Shown here in pieces: positions 44,501-56,500 of a stretch of 64,000 nucleotides of DNA. How positions within the stretch are numbered: the first letter of the stretch is position 1; each line of letters begins with the position of its first letter. This DNA comes from Edaphochlamys debaryana (taxonomy: Eukaryota > Chlorophyta > Chlorophyceae > Chlamydomonadales), in assembly GCA_016858145.1 (NCBI GenBank), contig JAEHOE010000162.1, positions 62,001 to 126,000 of the forward strand, read 5' to 3'. Below the pieces are notes generated by a model. It was not told where the DNA came from and did no database searches. It was given only the letters and a program-made list of their open reading frames with translations. Made by a program: the position numbers and the translations under genes.

Positions 44501-47500
44501 TCTACCCTACCCTTCCTCCACCGTCCTACCCGCCATCGGCCTACCCGCCGGTCTATCCTACCCTTCCTCCACCGTCCTACCCGCCATCGGCCTACCCGCC
44601 GGTCTACCCTACCCTTCCTCCACCGTCCTACCCGCCCATCGCCAACCCGCCGGTCTATCCAACCCTTCCTCCACCATCCTACCCGCCATCCGCCTACCCG
44701 CCGGTCTATCCAACCCTTCCTCCACCATCCTATCCGCCATCCGCCTACCCGCCGGTCTACCCTACCCTTCCTCCACCGTCCTACCCGCCATCCGCCTACC
44801 CGCCGGTCTATCGAACCTTTCCCCCACTATCATATCCACCATCCGCCTACCCGCCGGTCTATCCAGCCCTTCCTCCACCGTCCTACCCCCCCTTGGCCTA
44901 CCCGCCGGTCTACCCTATCCTTCCTCCACCGTCCTACCCGCCATCCGCCTACCCGCCGGTCTATCCAACCCTTCCACCGCCGTCCTTCCCGACGTCAGCC
45001 AACCCGCCGGTCTATCCAACCCTTCCTTCACCGTCCTACCCGCCATCGGCCTACCCGCCAATCTATCCGATTTTCAGCCCCAGCCCCAGCCCGCCTCCGT
45101 CGCTTCCGCCCACGCCCTCCGGCCGCGTGGTGGCTGGCTCCTTGCCTGCGGGCTACAACGTGAGCCTGGCTGACAGCTCCGTGCTGTCCCTGTCGTGCCC
45201 CGGCTCGGGCGGCTTCGTGACTGGCATGCGGCTGTCGTCCGGAGCTTTGGACGGGACCCTGGCGTCTGTGTCCGTATCGAGCTGCAGCGACGGCGCTGTG
45301 CCCCTTCCCTCCACGGCCGGCTCCCTGGTTGCACCTGCGACTGCCTCTGTGAGCTGCGCGGGCGGCTTCACTGCCGTGTGGGCCCTCCAGTCCGCTCCCA
45401 ACAGCACGGCGGCGTCTGCTCCGCTTCCCGCCTGGAGCGTGTGGCTCCGCTGCGGCGGCTGCGGCTCCTCGGCCCCCGGCGGCAGCAGCGCCGTGTGGGT
45501 GGGCCCCGGCGGCCAGCAGTACAGCAGCGTGCCCGCTGCGTACGGGCCGGGGTCTGCTGTGTCGAGCGTGGTTGCTTGCCCCGACGGCAGCGTGGTGTCG
45601 GGTCTGTACGCGCTGTCGAACAGCAGCCTGGTGGGTCAGGTGTGGGTGGAGTGCTCGGCCAGCTGCCCGGCGGTTGCTGTGCCGTCTCCGAGTCCCAGCC
45701 CCAGCCCCAGCTACCCTTATGTTCCATTGCCGCTTGGTTCAAGTCCTCCACCGTGGTACCCTCCATCAGCCTACCCGCCATCGACCTACCCGCCGGTCTA
45801 CCCTACCCTTCCTCCACCGTCCTACCCGCCATCGGCCTACCCGCCGGTCTACCCTACCCTTCCTCCACCGTCCTGCCCGCCATCAACCTACCCGCCGGTC
45901 TACCCTACCCTTCCTCCACCGTCCTACCCGCCCTCGGCCTACCCGCCGGTCTACCCTACCCTTCCTCCACCATCCTACCCGCCATCGGCCTACCCGCCGG
46001 TCTACCCTACCCTTCCTCCACCATCCTACCCGCCCTCGGCCTACCCGCCGGTCTACCCAACCCTTCCTCCACCGTCCTACCCGCCCTCCGCCAACCCGCC
46101 GGTCTACCCTACCCTTCCTCCACCGTCCTACCCGCCATCGGCCTACCCGCCGGTCTATCCTACCCTTCCTCCACCGTCCTACCCGCCATCGGCCTACCCG
46201 CCGGTTTACCCTACCCTTCCTCCACCGTCCTACCCGCCCATCGCCAACCCGCCGGTCTATCCAACCCTTCCTCCACCATCCTATCCGCCATCGACCTACC
46301 CGCCGGTCTACCCTACCCTTCCTCCACCGTCCTACCCGCCATCGGCCTACCCGCCAGTCTACCCTACCCTTCCTCCACCGTCCTGCCCGCCATCAACCTA
46401 CCCGCCGGTCTACCCTACCCTTCCTCCACCGTCCTACCCGCCCTCGGCCTACCCGCCGGTCTACCCAACCCTTCCTCCACCATCCTACCCGCCATCGGCC
46501 TACCCGCCGGTCTACCCTACCCTTCCTCCACCATACTACCCGCCCTCGGCCTACCCGCCGGTCTACCCAACCCTTCCTCCACCGTCCTACCCGCCCTCCG
46601 CCAACCCGCCGGTCTACCCTACCCTTCCTCCACCGTCCTACCCGCCATCGGCCTACCCGCCGGTCTATCCTACCCTTCCTCCACCGTCCTACCCGCCATC
46701 GGCCTACCCGCCGGTCTACCCTACCCTTCCTCCACCGTCCTACCCGCCCATCGCCAACCCGCCGGTCTATCCAACCCTTCCTCCACCATCCTATCCGCCA
46801 TCGGCCTACCCGCCGGTCTATCCAACCCTTCCTCCACCATCCTATCCGCCATCCGCCTACCCGCCGGTCTACCCTACCCTTCCTCCACCGTCCTACCCGC
46901 CATCCGCCTACCCGCCAGTCTATTCAACCTTTCCCCCACTATCATATCCACCATCCGCCTACCCGCCGGTCTATCCAGCCCTTCCTCCACCGTCCTACCC
47001 CCCCTTGGCCTACCCGCCGGTCTACCCTATCCTTCCTCCACCGTCCTACCCGCCATCCGCCTTCCCGCCGGTCTATCCAACCCTTCCACCGCCCTCCTTC
47101 CCGACGTCAGCCAACCCGCCGGTCTATCCAACCCTTCCTTTACCGTCCTACCCGCCATCGGCCTACCCGCCTATCTATTCGAGTTTCAGCCCCAGCCCCA
47201 GCCCGCCTCCGTCGCTTCCGCCCACGCCCTCCGGCCGCGTGGTGGCTGGCTCCTTGCCTGCGGGCTATAACGTGAGCCTGGCTGACAGCTCCGTGCTGTC
47301 CCTGTCGTGCCCCGGCTCGGGCGGCTTCGTGACTGGCATGCGGCTGTCGTCCGGAGCTTTGGACGGGACCCTGGCGTCTGTGTCCGTATCGAGCTGCAGC
47401 GACGGCGCTGTGCCCCTTCCCTCCACGGCCGGCTCCCTGGTTGCACCTGCGACTGCCTCTGTGAGCTGCGCGGGCGGCTTCACTGCCGTGTGGGCCCTCC

Positions 47501-50500
47501 AGTCCGCTCCCAACAACACGGCGGCGTCTGCTCCGCTTCCCGCCTTGAGCGTGTGGCTCCGCTGCGGCGGCTGCGGCTCCTCGGCCCCCGGCGGCAGCAG
47601 CGCCGTGTGGGTGGGCCCCGGCGGCCAGCAGTACAGCAGCGTGCCCGCTGCGTACGGGCCGGGGTCTGCTGTGTCGAGCGTGGTTGCTTGCCCCGACGGC
47701 AGCGTGGTGTCGGGTCTGTACGCGCTGTCGAACAGCAGCCTGGTGGGTCAGGTGTGGGTGGAGTGCTCGGCCCGCTGCCCGGCGGTTGCTGTGCCGTCTC
47801 CGAGTCCCAGCCCCAGCCCCAGCTACCCTTATGTTCCATTGCCGCTTGGTTCAAGTCCTCCACCGTGGTACCCTCCATCAGCCTACCCGCCATCGACCTA
47901 CCCGCCGGTCTACCCTACCCTTCCTCCACCGTCCTACCCGCCATCGGCCTACCCGCCGGTCTACCCTACCCTTCCTCCACCGTCCTACCCGCCATCGACC
48001 TACCCGCCGGTCTACCCTACCCTTCCTCCACCATCCTACCCGCCCTCCGCCTACCCGCCGGTCTACCCTACCCTTCCTCCACCATCCTACCCGCCATCGG
48101 CCTACCCGCCGGTCTACCCTACCCTTCCTCCACCATCCTACCCGCCATCGGCCTACCCGCCGGTCTACCCTACCCTTCCTCCACCATCCTACCCGCCATC
48201 GGCCTACCCGCCGGTCTACCCTACCCTTCCTCCACCATCCTACCCGCCCTCGGCCTACCCGCCGGTCTACCCTATCCTTCCTCCACCATCCTACCCGCCC
48301 TCGGCCTACCCGCCGGTCTACCCTACCCTTCCTCCACCGTCCTACCCGCCATCCGCCTACCCGCCGGTCTACCCTTCCCTTCCTCCACCGTCCTACCCGC
48401 CCTCGGCCTACCCGCCGGTCTACCCTACCCTTCCTCCACCATCCTACCCGCCCTCCGCCAACCCGCCGGTCTACCCTTCCCTTCCTCCACCATCCTACCC
48501 GCCATCGGCCTACCCGCCGGTCTACCCTACCCTTCCTCCACCATCCTACCCGCCCTCGGCCTACCCGCCGGTCTACCCAACCCTTCCTCCACCGTCCTAC
48601 CCGCCCTCCGCCTACCCGCCGGTCTACCCTACCCTTCCTCCACCGTCCTACCCGCCATCGGCCTACCCGCCGGTCTATCCTACCCTTCCTCCACCGTCCT
48701 ACCCGCCATCGGCCTACCCGCCGGTCTACCCTACCCTTCCTCCACCGTCCTACCCGCCCATCGCCAACCCGCCGGTCTATCCAACCCTTCCTCCACCATC
48801 CTATCCGCCATCGGCCTACCCGCCGGTCTATCCAACCCTTCCTCCACCATCCTATCCGCCATCCGCCTACCCGCCGGTCTACCCTACCCTTCCTCCACCG
48901 TCCTACCCGCCATCCGCCTTCCCGCCGGTCTATTCAACCTTTCCCCCACTATCATATCCACCATCCGCCTACCCGCCGGTCTATCCAGCCCTTCCTCCAC
49001 CGTCCTACCCCCCCTTGGCCTACCCGCCGGTCTACCCTACCCTTCCTCCACCGTCCTACCCGCCATCCGCCTTCCCGCCGGTCTATCCAACCCTTCCACC
49101 GCCGTCCTTCCCGACGTCAGCCAACCCGCCGGTCTATCCAACCCTTCCTTTACCGTCCTACCCGCCATCGGCCTACCCGCCTATCTATTCGATTTTCAGC
49201 CCCAGCCCCAGCCCGCCTCCGTCGCTTCCGCCCACGCCCTCCGGCCGCGTGGTGGCTGGCTCCTTGCCTGCGGGCTATAACGTGAGCCTGGCTGACAGCT
49301 CCGTGCTGTCCCTGTGGTGCCCCGGCTCGGGCGGCTTCGTGACTGGCATGCGGCTGTCGTCCGGAGCTTTGGACGGGACCCTGGCGTCTGTGTCCGTATC
49401 GAGCTGCAGCGACGGCGCTGTGCCCCTTCCCGCCACGGCCGGCTCCCTGGTTGCACCTGCGACTGCCTCTGTGAGCTGCGCGGGCGGCTTCACTGCCGTG
49501 TGGGCCCTCCAGTCCGCTCCCAACAACACGGCGGCGTCTGCTCCGCTTCCCGCCTTGAGCGTGTGGCTCCGCTGCGGCGGCTGCGGCTCCTCGGCCCCCG
49601 GCGGCAGCAGCGCCGTGTGGGTGGGCCCCGGCGGCCAGCAGTACAGCAGCGTGCCCGCTGCGTACGGGCCGGGGTCTGCTGTGTCGAGCGTGGTTGCTTG
49701 CCCCGACGGCAGCGTGGTGTCGGGTCTGTACGCGCTGTCGAACAGCAGCCTGGTGGGTCAGGTGTGGGTGGAGTGCTCGGCCCGCTGCCCGGCGGTTGCT
49801 GTGCCGTCTCCGAGTCCCAGCCCCAGCCCCAGCTACCCTTATGTTCCATTGCCACTTGGTTCAAGTCCTCCACCGTGGTACCCTCCATCAGCCTACCCGC
49901 CATCGACCTACCCGCCGGTCTACCCTACCCTTCCTCCACCGTCCTACCCGCCATCGGCCTACCCGCCGGTCTACCCTACCCTTCCTCCACCGTCCTACCC
50001 GCCATCGACCTACCCGCCGGTCTACCCTACCCTTCCTCCACCATCCTACCCGCCCTCCGCCTACCCGCCGGTCTACCCTACCCTTCCTCCACCATCCTAC
50101 CCGCCATCGGCCTACCCGCCGGTCTACCCTACCCTTCCTCCACCATCCTACCCGCCATCGGCCTACCCGCCGGTCTACCCTACCCTTCCTCCACCATCCT
50201 ACCCGCCCTCGGCCTACCCGCCGGTCTACCCTATCCTTCCTCCACCATCCTACCCGCCCTCGGCCTACCCGCCGGTCTACCCTACCCTTCCTCCACCGTC
50301 CTACCCGCCATCCGCCTACCCGCCGGTCTACCCTTCCCTTCCTCCACCGTCCTACCCGCCCTCGGCCTACCCGCCGGTCTACCCTACCCTTCCTCCACCA
50401 TCCTACCCGCCCTCCGCCAACCCGCCGGTCTACCCTTCCCTTCCTCCACCATCCTACCCGCCATCGGCCTACCCGCCGGTCTACCCTACCCTTCCTCCAC

Positions 50501-53500
50501 CATCCTACCCGCCCTCGGCCTACCCGCCGGTCTACCCAACCCTTCCTCCACCGTCCTACCCGCCCTCCGCCTACCCGCCGGTCTACCCTACCCTTCCTCC
50601 ACCGTCCTACCCGCCATCGGCCTACCCGCCGGTCTATCCTACCCTTCCTCCACCGTCCTACCCGCCATCCGCCTACCCGCCAGTCTATTCAACCTTTCCC
50701 CCACTATCATATCCACCATCCGCCTACCCGCCGGTCTATCCAGCCCTTCCTCCACCGTCCTACCCCCCCTTGGCCTACCCGCCGGTCTACCCTATCCTTC
50801 CTCCACCGTCCTACCCGCCATCCGCCTTCCCGCCGGTCTATCCAACCCTTCCACCGCCGTCCTTCCCGACGTCAGCCAACCCGCCGGTCTATCCAACCCT
50901 TCCTTCACCGTCCTACCCGCCATCGGCCTACCCGCCAATCTATCCGATTTTCAGCCCCAGCCCCAGCCCGCCTCCGTCGCTTCCGCCCACGCCCTCCGGC
51001 CGCGTGGTGGCTGGCTCCTTGCCTGCGGGCTACAACGTGAGCCTGGCTGACAGCTCCGTGCTGTCCCTGTCGTGCCCCGGCTCGGGCGGCTTCGTGACTG
51101 GCATGCGACTGTCGTCCGGAGCTTTGGACGGGACCCTGGCGTCTGTGTCCGTATCGAGCTGCAGCGACGGCGCTGTGCCCCTTCCCTCCACGGCCGGCTC
51201 CCTGGTTGCACCTGCGACTGCCTCTGTGAGCTGCGCGGGGCGGCTTCACTGCCGTGTGGGCCCTCCAGTCCGCTCCCAACAGCACGGCGGCGTCTGCTCC
51301 GCTTCCCGCCTGGAGCGTGTGGCTCCGCTGCGGCGGCTGCGGCTCCTCGGCCCCCGGCGGCAGCAGCGCCGTGTGGGTGGGCCCCGGCGGCCAGCAGTAC
51401 AGCAGCGTGCCCGCTGCGTACGGGCCGGGGTCTGCTGTGTCGAGCGTGGTTGCTTGCTCCGACGGCAGCGTGGTGTCGGGTCTGTACGCGCTGTCGAACA
51501 GCAGCCTGGTGGGTCAGGTGTGGGTGGAGTGCTCGGCCCGCTGCCCGGCGGTTGCTGTGCCGTCTCCGAGTCCCAGCCCCAGCCCCAGCTACCCTTATGT
51601 TCCATTGCCACTTGGTTCAAGTCCTCCACCGTGGTACCCTCCATCAGCCTACCCGCCACCGACCTACCCGCCGGTCTACCCTACCCTTTCTCCACCGTCC
51701 TACCCGCCCTCGGCCTACCCAGCGGTCTACCCTACCCTTCCTCCACCGTCCTACCCGCCATCAACCTACCCGCCGGTCTACCCTACCCTTCCTCCACCGT
51801 CCTACACGCCCTCCGCCTACCCAGCGGTCTACCCTACCCTTCCTCCACCGTCCTACCCGCCATCCGCCTACCCGCCGGTCTACCCTACCCTTCCTCCACC
51901 GTCCTACCCGCCATCGGCCTACCCGCCGGTCTACCCCACTAGCCCCCCTCCGTCCTACCCGCCCTCGGCCTACCCGCCGGCCTATCCAACCCTCCCTCCA
52001 CCATCCTACCCGCCATCGACCTATCCGCCGGTCTACCCAACTAGCCCCCCACTGTCCTACCAGCCCTCCGCCTACCCAGCGGTCTACCCTACCCTTCCTC
52101 CACCGTCCTACCTGCCATCAACCTACCCGCCGGTCTACCCTACCCTTCCTCCACCGTCCTACCCGCCATCGGCCTACCCGCCGGTCTACCCCACTAGCCC
52201 CCCTCCGTCCTACCCGCCCTCGGCCTACCCGCCGGCCTATCCAACCCTCCCTCCACCATCCTACCCGCCATCGACCTACCCGCCGGTCTACCCAACTAGC
52301 CCCGCACTGTCCTACCCGCCCTCCGCCTACCCAGCGGTCTACCCTACCCTTCCTCCACCGTCCTACCCGCCATCAACCTACCCGCCGGTCTACCCTACCC
52401 TTCCTCCACCGTCCTACCCGCCATCGGCCTACCCGCCGGTCTATCCAACCCTCCCCCCTCCGCCCTACCCGCCATCGACCTACCCGCCGGTCTACCCCAC
52501 TAGCCCCCCACCGTCCTACCCGCCATCCGCCTACCCGCCGGCCTATCCAACCCTTCCTCCACCTTCCTACCTGCCATCACCCTACCCGCCGGTCTACCCT
52601 ACTAGCCCCCCACAGTCCTACCCGCCATCAGCCTACCCGCCCGTCTATCCAACCGTTCCTCCACCGTCCTACCCGCCATCGGCCTACCCGCCGGTCTACC
52701 CCACTAGCCCCCCACCGTCCTACCCACCATCGACCTACCCGCCGGTCTACCCCACTAGCCCCCCACCGTCCTACCCGCCATCGGCCTACCCGCTGGTCTA
52801 TCCAACCCTTCCTCCACCGTCCTACCCGCCCTCGGCCTACCCGGCGGTCTATCCAACCCCTCCTCCTCCGTCCTACCCGCCTTCAGCCTACCCGCCGGCC
52901 TATCCAACCCTTCCTCCACCGTCCTACCCGCCATCGGCGGCCTTCCCGCCATCGGCCTACCCGCCAGTCTACCCCACTAGCCCCCCTCCGTCCTACCCGC
53001 CATCGGCCTACCCTCCAGTCTACCCGACCAGTCCCCCTCCGTCCTGCCCACCATCGACCTACCTGCCAATTTACCCCACCAGTCCCCAGCCGTCCTATCC
53101 GCCATCACCCTACCCGCCAGTCTACCCGACCAGTCCCCCTCCGTCCTACCCACCATCGACCTACCCGCCGATTTACCCCACCAGTCCCCAGCCGTCCTAT
53201 CCGCCATCGCCCTACCCGCCAGTCTACCCCAGCAGTTCTCCTCCGTCCTACCCACCATCGACCTACCCGCCGGTCTACCCCACTAGCCCCCCTCCGTCCT
53301 ACCCGCCACCGACCTACCCGCCGGTCTACCCCACTAGCCCCCCTCCGTCCTACCCGCCACCGACCTACCCGCCGGTCTATCCCACTAGCCCCCCTCCGTC
53401 CTTCCCACCATCGACCTACCCGCCGGTCTACCCCAGCAGTTCTCCTCCGTCCTACCCACCATCGACCTACCCGCCGGTCTACCCCACTAGCCCCCCTTCG

Positions 53501-56500
53501 TCCTACCCGCCACCGACCTACCCGCCGGTCTACCCCACTAGCCCCCCTCCGTCCTACCCGCCACCGACCTACCCGCCGGTCTACCCCACTAGCCCCCCTC
53601 CGTCCTACCCGCCACCGACCTACCCGCCGGTCTATCCCACTAGCCCCCCTCCGTCCTTCCCACCATCGACCTACCCGCCGGTCTACCCCAGCAGTCCCCC
53701 TCCGTCCTACCCACCATCGACCTACCCGCCGGTCTACCCAACTAGCCCCCCTTCGTCCTACCCGCCACCGACCTACCCGCCGGTCTACCCCACTAGCCCC
53801 CCTCCGTCCTACCCGCCACCGACCTACCCGCCGGTCTACCCCACTAGCCCCCCTCCGTCCTACCCACCATCGACCTACCCGCCGGTCTACCCCACTAGCC
53901 CCCCTCCGTCCTACCCGCCATCGGCCTACCCGCCGGTCTACCCCACTAGTCCCCCTCCATCCTACCCGCCACCGACCTACCCGCCGGTCTACCCCACTAG
54001 TCCCCCTCCGTCCTACCCGCCACCGACCTACCCGCCGGTCTACCCCACTAGCCCCCCTCCGTCCTACCCGCCACCGACCTACCCGCCGGTCTACCCCACT
54101 AGCCCCCCTCCGTCCTACCCGCCACCGACCTACCCGCCGGTCTACCCCAGCAGTCCCCCTCCGTCCTACCCATCATCGACCTACCCGCCAGTCTACCCCA
54201 GCAGTTCTCCTCCGTCCTACCCGCCACCGACCTACCCGCCGGTCTACCCCACTAGTCCCCCTCCGTCCTACCCGCCACCGACCTACCCGCCGGTCTACCC
54301 CACTAGCCCCCCTCCGTCCTACCCGCCACCGACCTACCCGCCGGTCTACCCCACTAGCCCCCCTCCGTCCTACCCGCCACCGACCTACCCGCCGGTCTAC
54401 CCCAGCAGTCCCCCTCCGTCCTACCCATCATCGACCTACCCGCCAGTCTACCCCAGCAGTTCTCCTCCGTCCTACCCGCCACCGACCTACCCGCCGGTCT
54501 ACCCCACTAGCCCCCCTCCGTCCTACCCGCCACCGACCTACCCGCCGGTCTACCCCACTAGCCCCCCTCCGTCCTACCCACCATCGACCTACCCGCCGGT
54601 CTACCCCTCTAGCCCCCCTCCGTCCTACCCGTCGCCTTACGGCTCCAGCTCCCCTCCTCCACCCGCCTACCCCTCATCACAGCCTCCACCAGTGGAGCCC
54701 TCTCCCTCTCCCGGGCCTCCATATGGCCCTTTATCACCGCCACGGCCATCATACGCCGCCCCGCCCCCATTGCCGCTTGAACCATCCCGTTCACCCGGAC
54801 CTTTTACCCCTCCCTTTTACGGGCCACCTGATTCGCCGCCACCCCATCCGCCTGGGTCGCCACCTTCGTACGAGTCTGCATCCCCTTCTCCTCCGAGCTA
54901 TCCCCCCTGGGAGCCGCCAATTGAGCCCTCGCCTCTTCCGATGCCATCTGCGCCACCTGCCTACGCTTCGTCTCCACAGCCCCCCGCATACCCGTCCGGG
55001 TCTCCACCGACTGTGAATGGCCCCTCGTCCCCTCCGCCGCCTGCAGTCTATCCACCCAACACCCCACCACCCTATCCTTCCTCTTCTCCAACTCCGGTCG
55101 AGCCGTCGCCTTCACCAGCAGGCTCCCCTGCTGTCCCCCCTTCGCCTGTGTACGGCTCGACCCCTCCGCCACCCTCCTTCCCCTCGTCCACTCCTCCTAC
55201 CTTTGAGCCCTCGCCCCCGCCAAGCGGGTCCTCCCATCCGCCTGTGAGCAGCACCCCTTCCTCGCCCGAGTTGCCCCCTGTGCCCCCTTCGCCTGTGTAC
55301 GACTCGATCCCTCCGCCACCCTCCTATCCTTCATCGACATCATCGACACCTCCTTCCATCAAGCCCTCGCCCCCGCCCACCGGGTCCTCCCCTCCGCCTG
55401 TGAGCAGCACCCCTTCCTCGCCCGAGTTGCCCCCTGTGCCCCCTTCGCCTGTGTACGACTCGACCCCTCCGCCACCCTCCTATCCTTCATCGACACCTCC
55501 TTCCATCAAGCCCTCGCCCCCGCCCACCGGGTCCTCCCCTCCCTCTGTGAGCAGCACCCCTCCCTCGCCTGAGCCGCCCCCTGTCCCCCCTTCGCCTGTG
55601 TACGGCTCGACCCCTCCGCCGCCCACCTACCCCTCGTCCACTCCTCCTCCCTTTGAGCCCTCGCCCTCGCCCATACCATCCACACTCCCACCACCTAAGC
55701 CCAGCGCCCCCTCGCCCTTGACTCCTGGAGTCTCTCAACCGCCACCAGAACCTGGATCTATGCCACCTTCATACTCTGGCTACCTGCAGCCCCCTCCCCA
55801 GCCCAGCTCTCCAGGCCCCATCGCTCCCTCTCCCAAGCCCACGCCACCTCCGCTGCCGGAATCACTGCCGCCTCCACAGCCCAGCTCGCCGGGCCCTACC
55901 TCTCCCGCATTTACGCCTCCTCCGCTGCCGGGATCACTGCCGCCTCCGCAGCCCAGCTCTCCAGGCCCTACCTCTCCTCTCGAATCCACGCCTCCTCCGC
56001 TGCCGGGATCACTGCCGCCTCCACAGCCCAGCTCGCCGGGCCCTACCTCTCCCGAATCCACGCCTCCTCCGCTGCCGGGATCACTGCCGCCTCCCCAGCC
56101 CAGCTCTCCAGGCCCTACCTCTCCCGTATTTACGCCTCCTCCGCTGCCGGGATCACTGCCGCCTCCGCAGCCCAGCTCTCCAGGCCCTACCTCTCCTCTC
56201 GGGTCCACGCCTCCTCCGCTGCCGGGATCACTGCCGCCTCCGCAGCCCAGCTCGCCAGGCCCTACCTCTCCCGAATCCACGCCTCCTCCGCTGCCGGGAT
56301 CACTGCCGCCTCCCCAGCCCAGCTCTCCAGGCCCTACCTCTCCAGAATCCACGCCTCCTCCGCTGCCGGGATCACTGCCGCCTCCACAGCCCAGCTCTCC
56401 AGGCCCTACCTCTCCTCTCGGGTCCACGCCTCCTCCGCTGCCGGGATCACTGCCGCCTCCGCAGCCCAGCTCTCCAGGCCCTACCTCTCCAGAATCCACG

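Noticed and set aside
45195..51050. Three long open frames of 691, 657 and 578 codons with LPAGLPYPSSTVLPAI repeats
   Set aside because: Same DNA as the coding array read one base off; the Cys-rich units become nonsense in this frame.
44080..54640. Regularly spaced 51-bp repeats resembling a CRISPR array or satellite
   Set aside because: There are no unique spacers, the period is a multiple of three, changes are mostly synonymous or conservative, and the reading frame is continuous.
51072..55016. 1,314-codon open frame rich in Arg, Pro, Thr and His over the repeat array
   Set aside because: It is a shifted reading of the Tyr/Pro repeats; it begins in the normal unit-7 sequence in the wrong frame and has no signal, domain or codon-use support.
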